This document shows positions 8,862-16,734 of a stretch of DNA of 64,000 bases, piece after piece (within the stretch, counting starts at the first letter, position 1; the number at the start of each line of letters is the position of its first letter). Source of the DNA: Streptomyces sp. NBC_00370 (GTDB lineage Bacteria > Actinomycetota > Actinomycetes > Streptomycetales > Streptomycetaceae). The position numbers were made by a program, and so were the translations under genes. The DNA lies in NCBI RefSeq assembly GCF_036084755.1, contig NZ_CP107968.1, positions 6,580,001 through 6,644,000 of the forward strand. Reading direction: 5' to 3'. The notes under the pieces are model-generated. The model was given only the letters and a program-made list of their open reading frames with translations, ran no database searches and was not told where the DNA came from.

Positions 8862-9980
8862 GTGAACGCGAACATGCGTCGTGCCGCCGTGGCTGTCGCA
8901 GCCACCGCAATGGCTGTTTCCCTCGCTGCCTGTGGCAGCGCCAAGGAGTCCGGTGACAAGGCCGACGCTCCCAAGAAGAAGTCCGACTCGAACGCCATAA
9001 CCGTCGGTCTGCTCCTCCCGGAGAACCAGACGGCGCGTTACGAGGCGCTGGACAAGCCCCTCATCGAGAAGCGGATCTCCGACCTCACCAACGGTGAGGG
9101 CAAGGTCATCTACCAGAACGCCAAGCAGGACGCCTCGCTGCAGAACCAGCAGGCGGACAGCATGATCACCAACAAGGTTGACGTGCTGATCGTCGACGCC
9201 GTGGACTCGAAGGCGATCGCCAGCTCGGTCACGAAGGCCAAGCAGGCCGGTATCCCGGTCGTGGCGTACGACCGTCTCGCCGAGGGCCCGATCGACGCGT
9301 ACACCTCGTTCGACAACGAAGAGGTCGGCCGTGTGCAGGGCAACGCGCTCCTGAAGGAGCTCGGCTCGAAGGCCACCAAGACGAGCGAGATCGTCATGAT
9401 GAACGGCGCGAGCACCGACCCGAACGCCGCGCTGTTCAAGAAGGGCGCCCACTCCGTCCTCGACGGCAAGGTGAAGATCGCCCGCGAGTACGACACCAAG
9501 GAGTGGAAGCCGGAGAACGCCAACGCCAACATGGAGGCGGCGATCACGGCGATCGGCAAGAACAAGATCGTCGGTGTCTACTCCGCCAACGACGGTATGG
9601 CCGGCGGTATCATCCAGGCCCTCAAGCAGGCCGGTCTCTCGAAGCTTCCCCCGGTCACGGGCCAGGACGCCGAGCTCGCCGGTGTGCAGCGCATCCTCGC
9701 GGGTGAGCAGTTCATGAGCGTCTACAAGTCCTACCCGCAGGAAGCCTCCGTCGCCGGCCAGATGGCCGTCGCGCTGGCGAAGGGCCAGGACCTGGCCCCC
9801 ATCGCCAAGGACACGGTCGACAGCCCCACCAACAAGGGCATCCCGACCACCATCGTCCCCGTCGTCTCGCTGACCAAGGCGAACATCAACGACACGGTGA
9901 TCAAGGACGGCATCTACCCCGTCGACAAGATCTGCACCCCCCAGTTCAAGGCCGCTTGTGACGCGGCCGGTGTGAAGTAG
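8862..9980 (+). CDS. xylF: D-xylose ABC transporter substrate-binding lipoprotein XylF
   Basis: A 372-residue periplasmic-binding-protein type I (RbsB/XylF) lipoprotein. The GTG at 8862 is chosen because AGGGAGG (8846-8852) is 9 nt upstream; the ATG at 8874 would be 21 nt away. The signal peptide ends in the lipobox LAAC. XylF-like features are the opening ITVGLLLPENQTARYEALD, the VLIVDAVDSKAIAS segment and AYDRLAEGPIDAYTSFDNE. The C-terminal DKICTPQFKAAC has two cysteines that may form a disulfide. It is first in xylFGH and is followed by a strong hairpin. Confidence 0.9.
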   Translation: MNANMRRAAVAVAATAMAVSLAACGSAKESGDKADAPKKKSDSNAITVGLLLPENQTARYEALDKPLIEKRISDLTNGEGKVIYQNAKQDASLQNQQADSMITNKVDVLIVDAVDSKAIASSVTKAKQAGIPVVAYDRLAEGPIDAYTSFDNEEVGRVQGNALLKELGSKATKTSEIVMMNGASTDPNAALFKKGAHSVLDGKVKIAREYDTKEWKPENANANMEAAITAIGKNKIVGVYSANDGMAGGIIQALKQAGLSKLPPVTGQDAELAGVQRILAGEQFMSVYKSYPQEASVAGQMAVALAKGQDLAPIAKDTVDSPTNKGIPTTIVPVVSLTKANINDTVIKDGIYPVDKICTPQFKAACDAAGVK

Positions 9981-10026
9981 TCCCTCTCCGGGTTCTCCCG
10001 GTGGACTGCTCCACCCCGTGAAGCCT

Positions 10027-10078
10027 GTCCGGCGCCTCGCCCGTCAACAGCCCCGCAAGCAGGGGCGGGGCGCCGGAC
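10027..10078 (+). terminator. Intercistronic hairpin between xylF and xylG
   Basis: A 16-bp stem pairs 10027-10042 (GTCCGGCGCC...) with 10063-10078 (...GGCGCCGGAC). Its one non-Watson-Crick position is a G-U pair, and the loop is 20 nt. It lies 47 nt after the xylF stop. As with ngcE/ngcF, it probably limits read-through so that binding protein exceeds ATPase and permease. Confidence 0.75.
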
Positions 10079-10201
10079 GGAACACTTCACAACGAACCGT
10101 CGCTCACGCGGCGGGTTCCGTATGTTCTCTTCTGCTCGACCCACCGCGCCTCACCCCGGCGCGGCATCCCCGCCGGTCAGGCGGCGAAGGAGATGGTTCA
10201 C

Positions 10202-10981
10202 GTGACCGCTACGCCCGTGTTGGCGTTGCGAGGGGTCTCCAAGCGATTCGGTGCCGTCCAGGCGCTCACCGATGTTCAGCTTGAGGTCCATCCCGGTGAG
10301 GTTCTCGCCCTTGTGGGCGACAACGGAGCCGGAAAATCAACGCTGGTGAAGACCATCGCCGGCGTCAACCCCATCGATGACGGCGTCATCGAATGGGAAG
10401 GCAGGCCGGTTTCGATCAGCCGGCCGCACGACGCCCAGAACCTGGGCGTCGCGACGGTCTACCAGGACCTGTCGCTCGCCGACAACCTCGATGTCGTCGG
10501 CAACCTGTACCTCGGACGTGAACTCCACCGCTGGGGTGTCCTCAACGAGGTCGAGATGGAACGCCGTTCGCGCGAACTGCTCGACACGCTGTCGATCCGT
10601 ATCCCCAGCGTCCGGATCCCCATCGCCTCCCTCTCCGGCGGTCAGCGCCAGACAGTGGCGATCGCCCGTTCCATGCTCGGCAACCCCAAGCTCGTCATCC
10701 TCGACGAGCCGACGGCGGCCCTCGGTGTGGAACAGACCGCGCAGGTCCTCGACCTCGTCGAGCGGCTGCGTGAGCGCGGTCTGGCCGTCCTGCTGGTCAG
10801 CCACAACATGGCCGACGTCAAGGCCGTCGCCGACCGCGTCGCCGTGCTCAGGCTCGGTGGCAACAACGGCGTCTTCGACGTCAGGACCACTTCGCAGGAA
10901 GAGATCATCGCCGCCATCACCGGTGCCACGGACAACGCCGTGACCCGCCGTGCGTCGCGCAACGTGGAGGTTCAGAAGTGA
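10202..10981 (+). CDS. xylG: D-xylose ABC transporter ATP-binding protein XylG (single-domain)
   Basis: A 259-residue ABC ATPase: Walker A GDNGAGKST, signature LSGGQRQ, Walker B LVILDEP and the switch histidine in LLVSHNMADV. The GTG at 10202 is preferred because AAGGAG (10187-10192) is 9 nt upstream of it. The in-frame ATG at 10193 directly abuts the ribosome site. It has only one nucleotide-binding domain, whereas enterobacterial XylG/RbsA/AraG have two (about 500 residues), so the transporter must use a homodimer. The stop overlaps the xylH start (GTGA). Confidence 0.88.
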   Translation: MTATPVLALRGVSKRFGAVQALTDVQLEVHPGEVLALVGDNGAGKSTLVKTIAGVNPIDDGVIEWEGRPVSISRPHDAQNLGVATVYQDLSLADNLDVVGNLYLGRELHRWGVLNEVEMERRSRELLDTLSIRIPSVRIPIASLSGGQRQTVAIARSMLGNPKLVILDEPTAALGVEQTAQVLDLVERLRERGLAVLLVSHNMADVKAVADRVAVLRLGGNNGVFDVRTTSQEEIIAAITGATDNAVTRRASRNVEVQK

Positions 10982-12267
10982 GTATCGACAAGACCTCCTC
11001 ACCGCGCCACAGGGCGGTGGACGCGCCGGCTGCCGCCGAGGGCGCCGTGACTGCGGTCGACCCCCGGCTGCTCGTGCGCGAGCAGGGCTTCGGTGGCTAC
11101 ATAACGGAGTTCCGCCGCAAGATCAAGGCGGGCGAACTGGGCTCCATGCCCGTCGTCATCGGCCTGATCATCATCTGGGCGATCTTCACCAGCCTCAACT
11201 CGCGCTTTCTGTCCGCCGAGAACTTCAGCAACATCTCGGTCACCATGGTCGGCACCGGCATGATCGCCGTCGGTATCGTCTTCGTGCTGCTGCTCGGTGA
11301 GATCGACCTCTCGGTCGGCTCGGTCAGCGGTCTGGCGAGCGCCGTCTTCGGTGTGCTGGGCATCACCCACGGCATGAACGCCTGGCTGGCGTTCATCGTC
11401 GCCATCCTCACGGGCGCCGTCGCCGGCGTGATCCACGGGTTCTTCTTCGCCCGGATCGGTGTGCCCGCCTTCGCCGTTACCCTGGCCGGTCTGCTGTTCT
11501 GGAACGGCCTCATGCTCCAGGTGCTCGGCGACGACGGCACGATCAACCTCAACGGCAACGATGTCGTCGGCAAGCTGACCTCGTACTACTTCACGGACGT
11601 GGCAGCCGCCTACATCCTGGCGATCGCCGCCGTCGTGCTGTTCTTCGTGATGACGTTCACGGACAACCGCAAGCGAGCCAGGGCCGGCATGCCGTCCAGG
11701 CCGAACAGCGAGATCGTGGTCCGCACCGCCCTGCTCGCCGTCGCCGCCTTCGTGGTCGCGATCCTGTTCAACCAGTACAAGGGCCTGCCGCTGGCCTTCG
11801 TGCTGTTCATCGTCGTCGTGGTCGGCACGGACTTCCTGCTGCGCCGCACCTCGTACGGCCGTAAGGTCTTCGCACTCGGCGGCAGCGTCGAGGCCGCCCG
11901 GCGTGCCGGTATCAACGTCACGATGGTCCGGATCTCGGTCTTCGCCATCGCCGGTACCTTCGCCGCCCTCGGCGGTCTGTTCATCGCCTCCAAGATCGTC
12001 GCCGCCAACCAGGGCGCCGGTAGTGGTGACCTCCTGATGAACTCGATCGCCGCGGCGGTCATCGGTGGTACCAGCCTCTTCGGTGGCCGTGGCCGCACCT
12101 GGAACGCTCTGCTCGGTGTACTGGTGATCTTCTCGATCCAGGCCGGGCTCAACCTCCAGGGCATCGCCTCGCCGATCCAGTACATGATCACCGGCGCGGT
12201 GCTGCTGGCGACGGTCGTCATCGACGCCGTCACCCGCAAGACCCAGAAGTCCGCGGGTCGCGCCTGA
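10978..12267 (+). CDS. xylH: D-xylose ABC transporter permease XylH
   Basis: A 429-residue permease of the RbsC/XylH family (BPD_transp_2). It has an extended cytoplasmic N-terminus of about 55 residues, then roughly ten hydrophobic segments (for example MPVVIGLIIIWAIFTSLN and IAVGIVFVLLLGEIDLSVGS). GEIDLSVGS and the VIGGTSLFGGRG segment near the C-terminus are family hallmarks. It overlaps xylG by 4 bp. It ends the xylose uptake operon before the hairpin at 12286-12317. Confidence 0.9.
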   Translation: MSIDKTSSPRHRAVDAPAAAEGAVTAVDPRLLVREQGFGGYITEFRRKIKAGELGSMPVVIGLIIIWAIFTSLNSRFLSAENFSNISVTMVGTGMIAVGIVFVLLLGEIDLSVGSVSGLASAVFGVLGITHGMNAWLAFIVAILTGAVAGVIHGFFFARIGVPAFAVTLAGLLFWNGLMLQVLGDDGTINLNGNDVVGKLTSYYFTDVAAAYILAIAAVVLFFVMTFTDNRKRARAGMPSRPNSEIVVRTALLAVAAFVVAILFNQYKGLPLAFVLFIVVVVGTDFLLRRTSYGRKVFALGGSVEAARRAGINVTMVRISVFAIAGTFAALGGLFIASKIVAANQGAGSGDLLMNSIAAAVIGGTSLFGGRGRTWNALLGVLVIFSIQAGLNLQGIASPIQYMITGAVLLATVVIDAVTRKTQKSAGRA

Positions 12268-12285
12268 CCGCGGTTCCCGCGGGTC

Positions 12286-12317
12286 GTGCCCGGCGCCCTC
12301 ACCAGGGTGCCGGGCAC
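12286..12317 (+). terminator. Terminator-like hairpin after xylFGH
   Basis: A 14-bp stem pairs 12286-12299 (GTGCCCGGCGCCCT) with 12304-12317 (AGGGTGCCGGGCAC) around the loop CACC, with one G-U pair. It lies 18 nt after the xylH stop. The rest of the 12268-12612 gap has no gene. A possible -10 (TAGACT, 12552-12557) for dxs is visible. Confidence 0.7.
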
Positions 12318-12612
12318 GGCTGCGTCCAGGGGTACCCGCTCCAGGCCCCGCCCGCCTCGCCGGTGCGCAGGCCGAGGCCGAGCCGCACGGTACGAGCCGC
12401 CTCGGCGCTGAACCGCCCGGGACCGGGAGCCGCCCGCCCGGTCGTGGCCTGGCACAACGGGCGCGGGGACGCAAGAGAGAAGGGTGGTTCCCAGCCGAAG
12501 GTGTGACATACAAACGCGTCGCCTGACGAACGGCGTCCCTTCGGGAACATTAGACTCTGCGGATCGGTAGAGATCGGCAGAGCTCGACCAGCTCGAACGC
12601 TAGGAGGCACGG

Positions 12613-14526
12613 GTGCCGTTGCTGACCCACATCAAGGGACCGCGTGATCTGGACCGGCTCGGTCCCGAGCAGCTGGACCAGCTGGCCGGGGAGATCCGGT
12701 CCTTTCTCGTCGACGCGGTGTCCAAGACCGGCGGCCACCTCGGCCCCAACCTGGGCGTCGTCGAACTGACCATCGCGCTGCACCGGGTCTACGACTCGCC
12801 GAGGGACAGAGTCCTCTTCGACACGGGTCACCAGTCGTACGTGCACAAACTGCTCACCGGACGCCAGGACTTCTCCAAGCTCAAGAGCAAGGGCGGCCTG
12901 TCCGGCTACCCGTCACGCGCCGAGTCCGACCACGACGTCATCGAGAACTCGCACGCGTCGACGGTCCTCGGCTGGGCCGACGGCCTCGCCAAGGCCAACG
13001 AGGTCCTGAAGAAGGACGACCACGTGGTCGCCGTCATCGGTGACGGCGCGCTCACCGGCGGGATGGCCTGGGAGGCGCTGAACAACATCGCGGCCGCCAA
13101 GGACCGCCCGCTGGTCATCGTCGTCAACGACAACGAACGCTCGTACGCGCCGACCATCGGCGGCCTCGCCAACCATCTGGCGACCCTGCGGACCACCGAC
13201 GGCTACGAGCGCTTCCTGGCCCGCGGCAAGGACCTCCTCGGCCGTACCCCGGTCGTCGGCAAGCCCCTGTACGAGACGCTGCACGGCGCCAAGAAGGGCC
13301 TCAAGGACTTCATCGCCCCGCAGGGCATGTTCGAGGACCTCGGCCTGAAGTACGTCGGCCCCATCGACGGCCACGACATCGAGGCCCTGGAGTCGGCGCT
13401 GCTGCGCGCCAAGCGCTTCGGCGGCCCGGTCATCGTGCACTGCATCACGGAGAAGGGCCGCGGCTACAAGCCCGCCGAGCAGGACGAGGCCGACCGCTTC
13501 CACGGCATCGGCCCCATCCACCCCGACACCGGACTGCCCATCGCCGCCGCCGGCATGGACTGGACCTCGGTCTTCGGCGAGGAGATGGTCAAACTCGGGC
13601 ACGAGCGCGCCGACATCGTCGCGATCACCGCGGCCATGCTCCAGCCGCTCGGCCTGGAGAAGTTCGCCAAGGCGTTCCCCGACCGGGTGTACGACGTCGG
13701 CATCGCCGAGCAGCACGGCGCCGTGTCGGCGGCCGGCCTGGCCACCGGCGGGCTCCACCCCGTCTTCGCCGTCTACGCGACCTTCCTCAACCGCGCCTTC
13801 GACCAGGTGCTGATGGATGTCGCCCTGCACCGCTGCGGTGTGACGTTCGTCCTCGACCGGGCCGGCATCACCGGCACCGACGGCGCCTCGCACAACGGCA
13901 TGTGGGACATGTCGATCCTCCAGTGCGTGCCGGGGCTGCGAATCGCCGCCCCGCGCGACGCCGACCAGGTGCGCGCCCAGCTCCGCGAGGCGGTCCAGGT
14001 CGAGGACGCGCCGACCGTGGTGCGGTACTCGAAGGGCGCCGTCGGCCCGGCCGTCTCGGCCGTCGGCCGGATCGGCGGCATGGACGTCCTGCGCAGGCCC
14101 GAGGGCGAGGCGGCCGACGTGCTGCTGGTCTCCGTCGGCGCGCTGGCGCCGATGTGCCTGGAGATCGCCGCGCTCCTCGACAAGCAGGGGATCTCGACCA
14201 CGGTCGTCGACCCGCGCTGGGTCAAGCCCGTGGACGAGGCGCTGCCGCCGCTCGCCGAACAGCACCGGGTCGTCGTCACCGTCGAGGACAACAGCAGGGT
14301 CGGCGGTGTCGGCTCCGCCGTCGCCCAGGCGCTGCGCGACGCCGGGGTCGACGTACCGCTGCGGGACTTCGGCATCCCGCCGCGCTTCCTCGACCACGCG
14401 GCGCGCAAGGAGGTCATGGCCGAGATCGGTCTGACGGCGCCGGACATCGCCCGTCAGGTCACCGGGCTCGTCGCCAGGATCGACGGCCGGCTCGCCGACG
14501 CGCCCGCCGAGGCCGCCCGCGACTGA
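12613..14526 (+). CDS. dxs: 1-deoxy-D-xylulose-5-phosphate synthase
   Basis: A 637-residue thiamine-diphosphate enzyme of normal family length. It joins pyruvate and glyceraldehyde 3-phosphate to give DXP, the entry to the MEP isoprenoid pathway and a precursor of thiamine and pyridoxal. The GTG at 12613 has AGGAGG 5 nt upstream. Visible motifs are the N-terminal GHLGPNLGVVELT and HQSYVHKLLTG, the ThDP-binding GDGALTGGMAWEALNN, and in the C-terminal half DRAGITGTDGASHNGMWD. It is monocistronic, between the xyl operon terminator and a large hairpin. In S. coelicolor dxs also follows the xyl genes. Confidence 0.95.
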   Translation: MPLLTHIKGPRDLDRLGPEQLDQLAGEIRSFLVDAVSKTGGHLGPNLGVVELTIALHRVYDSPRDRVLFDTGHQSYVHKLLTGRQDFSKLKSKGGLSGYPSRAESDHDVIENSHASTVLGWADGLAKANEVLKKDDHVVAVIGDGALTGGMAWEALNNIAAAKDRPLVIVVNDNERSYAPTIGGLANHLATLRTTDGYERFLARGKDLLGRTPVVGKPLYETLHGAKKGLKDFIAPQGMFEDLGLKYVGPIDGHDIEALESALLRAKRFGGPVIVHCITEKGRGYKPAEQDEADRFHGIGPIHPDTGLPIAAAGMDWTSVFGEEMVKLGHERADIVAITAAMLQPLGLEKFAKAFPDRVYDVGIAEQHGAVSAAGLATGGLHPVFAVYATFLNRAFDQVLMDVALHRCGVTFVLDRAGITGTDGASHNGMWDMSILQCVPGLRIAAPRDADQVRAQLREAVQVEDAPTVVRYSKGAVGPAVSAVGRIGGMDVLRRPEGEAADVLLVSVGALAPMCLEIAALLDKQGISTTVVDPRWVKPVDEALPPLAEQHRVVVTVEDNSRVGGVGSAVAQALRDAGVDVPLRDFGIPPRFLDHAARKEVMAEIGLTAPDIARQVTGLVARIDGRLADAPAEAARD

Positions 14527-14550
14527 CGGTCGTCCGCGGACACGAACCCC

Positions 14551-14604
14551 GGGCCTGCCGGATCCCCTTGCGTAGTCAGATCGTAAGGGTGGTCCGGCAG
14601 GCCC
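14551..14604 (+). terminator. Long hairpin between dxs and the permease gene
   Basis: GGGCCTGCCGGA (14551-14562) pairs perfectly with TCCGGCAGGCCC (14593-14604). Inside, CCCTTGCG and CGTAAGGG extend the structure with a G-U pair around the loop TAGTCAGAT. This is a strong factor-independent-type terminator for dxs, without a T-tract. Confidence 0.75.
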
Positions 14605-14690
14605 ATCCGTGTGAAGGGCGACGATACGGGTAGCCGGGTGCGCAAGGTCTCTCGATCATGATCGGTAACCATGCGCTCGGAGGTACGCCG

Positions 14691-16193
14691 GTGACTAGCC
14701 AGCAGGACACGGAACCAGCCAAGAACGGTATGTTCCGCACGAAATCGGTCGAGCAGTCGATTGAGGACACCAAAGATCCTGAATACGCGCTCAAGAAGTC
14801 GCTGACCGCCCTCGACCTGACGGTCTTCGGCGTAGGCGTCATCATCGGAACCGGCATCTTCGTCCTGACCGGCAAAGTGGCCAAGGAGAACGCGGGTCCG
14901 TCCACGGCGCTCGCCTTCGTCGTCGCCGGCGTCGTCTGCGGCCTCGCCGCGCTCTGCTACGCGGAGTTCGCCTCGACGGTGCCGGTCGCCGGATCCGCCT
15001 ACACCTTCTCCTACGCCTCACTCGGCGAACTGCCCGCCTGGATCATCGGCTGGGACCTCGTCCTCGAACTCGCCCTGGGCTGTGCGGTGGTGGCGGTCGG
15101 CTGGTCCGGCTACATCCGCTCACTGCTCGACACGGCGGGCTTCCATCTGCCCGCAGGCCTGTCCGGCACCCACGGCGGGCATTTCGGCTTCGACATCCTC
15201 GCCGTGCTGCTCGTGCTCGTGCTGACCGGCATCCTCGTCGTCGGGATGAAGCTGTCCTCGCGCGTCACGAACGTCATCGTCGCGGTCAAGGTCACCGTCG
15301 TCCTGATCGTCATCATCGTCGGCGCCTTCCTCATCACCGGCGCCAACTACGACCCGTTCGTGCCGCCCGCCCAGGACGTCAAGGGCGGCGACGGCCTGAC
15401 CTCGCCGCTCATCCAGCTGATCGCGGGCTTCACGCCGTCCAACTTCGGCATCATGGGCATCTTCAGCGCCGCCGCTGTCGTGTTCTTCGCGTTCATCGGC
15501 TTCGACATCGTCGCCACCGCCGCCGAGGAGACCAACAACCCCCAACGCGACGTGCCGCGCGGGATCTTCGGCTCGCTGTTCATCTGCACCGTGCTCTACG
15601 TCGCCGTGTCGATCGTCGTCACCGGCATGGAGCACTACACCAAACTCACCGTGGACGCCCCGCTGGCCGACGCGTTCAAATCCGTCGGACACCCCTTCTG
15701 GGCCGGTCTGATCAGCTTCGGCGCCGCCGTCGGGCTCACCTCGGTCTGTCTGATCCTGCTGCTCGGCCAGACCCGGGTGTTCTTCGCGATGAGCCGCGAC
15801 GGACTGCTGCCGCGGACCTTCTCGCACGTCCACCCCAAGTTCAAGACGCCCTACCGCTCGACCATCCTGCTCGGTCTGATCGTCGCGGTCGTCGCGGGGT
15901 TCACCTCCATCGACACCCTCGCCGAACTGGTCAACATCGGCACGCTGTTCGCCTTCGTCGTGGTCGCGATCGGCGTGATCATCCTGCGCAAGCAGCGCCC
16001 CGACCTGGAGCGCTCGTTCCGTACGCCGCTGGTGCCGCTCGTGCCGATCCTGTCGGTGCTCGCCTCGCTGTGGCTGATGGTCAACCTGCCCGCCGAGACC
16101 TGGGTCAGGTTCGGCATCTGGATGGCCGTGGGGCTCGTCGTGTACTTCGTCTACGGACGGCGGCACAGCCGCCTCGGCCGCACCGGCCGCTGA
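14691..16193 (+). CDS. APC-family cationic amino-acid permease
   Basis: A 500-residue polytopic protein with about 12 membrane segments, in the amino acid-polyamine-organocation superfamily (CAT/YfnA-like). The first helix carries the diagnostic GVGVIIGTGIFVLTG. FAFIGFDIVATAAEETNNPQRDVPRG is the conserved helix 6 to loop region. The GTG at 14691 has GGAGG 7 nt upstream; the in-frame ATG at 14658 is a weaker alternative adding 11 residues. It imports amino acids by proton symport or exchange; substrate is not predictable. Its stop directly abuts the stop of the convergent gene at 16194. Confidence 0.85.
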   Translation: MTSQQDTEPAKNGMFRTKSVEQSIEDTKDPEYALKKSLTALDLTVFGVGVIIGTGIFVLTGKVAKENAGPSTALAFVVAGVVCGLAALCYAEFASTVPVAGSAYTFSYASLGELPAWIIGWDLVLELALGCAVVAVGWSGYIRSLLDTAGFHLPAGLSGTHGGHFGFDILAVLLVLVLTGILVVGMKLSSRVTNVIVAVKVTVVLIVIIVGAFLITGANYDPFVPPAQDVKGGDGLTSPLIQLIAGFTPSNFGIMGIFSAAAVVFFAFIGFDIVATAAEETNNPQRDVPRGIFGSLFICTVLYVAVSIVVTGMEHYTKLTVDAPLADAFKSVGHPFWAGLISFGAAVGLTSVCLILLLGQTRVFFAMSRDGLLPRTFSHVHPKFKTPYRSTILLGLIVAVVAGFTSIDTLAELVNIGTLFAFVVVAIGVIILRKQRPDLERSFRTPLVPLVPILSVLASLWLMVNLPAETWVRFGIWMAVGLVVYFVYGRRHSRLGRTGR

Positions 16194-16577
16194 TCACCGG
16201 GCCGCCGGCCGTACGGTTCTGGGCCCGGCGCACCGCGCGCCGTGCTCGCCCACCCGGCGGCGCAGCTCGCGGTCGGCCGTCACGACCACACAGTGACGGC
16301 CGGCCGTCGCCGCTGCCGCTGCCAGCTCCACGATCCGGTCGTCGCCACTGCCGGGTGCGGGCTCCACCCGTACGCCCGGCACGGACGCCACCCCGCGCGC
16401 GCCGCCCTCGGTGACGAGCACGACCTCCAGCGGGCCAGGAAAGCCGGTCACTCCGTGCTTGGCCACGGCCACCAGGGAGTCACGCAGCCGCTCGGCAGCC
16501 CCGTGGCGGTCGCGCCACCAGCCGTCGGGCACCGAGCCCACCACGTTCGCCGCGTCGACGATCAGCAGTATCCGCAC
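16194..16577 (-). CDS. Small NYN/PIN-like nuclease-fold protein
   Basis: 127 residues from the GTG at 16577. The N-terminus RILLIVDAANVVGSVPDGWW resembles the NYN domain, a PIN-like Mg2+-dependent RNase fold whose first acidic residue is in the D-x-x-N motif. A second acidic cluster is at GSGDDRIVEL and a third at VVTADRELRRRV, where further metal ligands would be expected. Close homologues are often called NTP pyrophosphohydrolase, a name the sequence does not support. Its 3' end touches that of the convergent permease gene with no gap. RNase activity is an inference. Confidence 0.7.
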   Translation of the reverse strand: MRILLIVDAANVVGSVPDGWWRDRHGAAERLRDSLVAVAKHGVTGFPGPLEVVLVTEGGARGVASVPGVRVEPAPGSGDDRIVELAAAAATAGRHCVVVTADRELRRRVGEHGARCAGPRTVRPAAR

Positions 16578-16734
16578 CTCAGCAGCCTGGCACAGCGGGA
16601 CGCGCCAGATGCCGCGCCGGCGCGTGCGAGTATCATCAGTCCGTCGAGATTCCTCCGAGTTCCTGCGCTCGGGAAGGTGGCGTTGGGCGATGGCAATGAG
16701 GTCCGCACGGACGTCGAAGCAGCCGGAGGACGGC

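Noticed and set aside
10999..12513. A 504-codon minus-strand open frame opposite xylH
   Set aside because: Composition is dominated by Asp/Gly/His/Glu runs from reading a membrane-protein gene backwards; no motif and no ribosome site.
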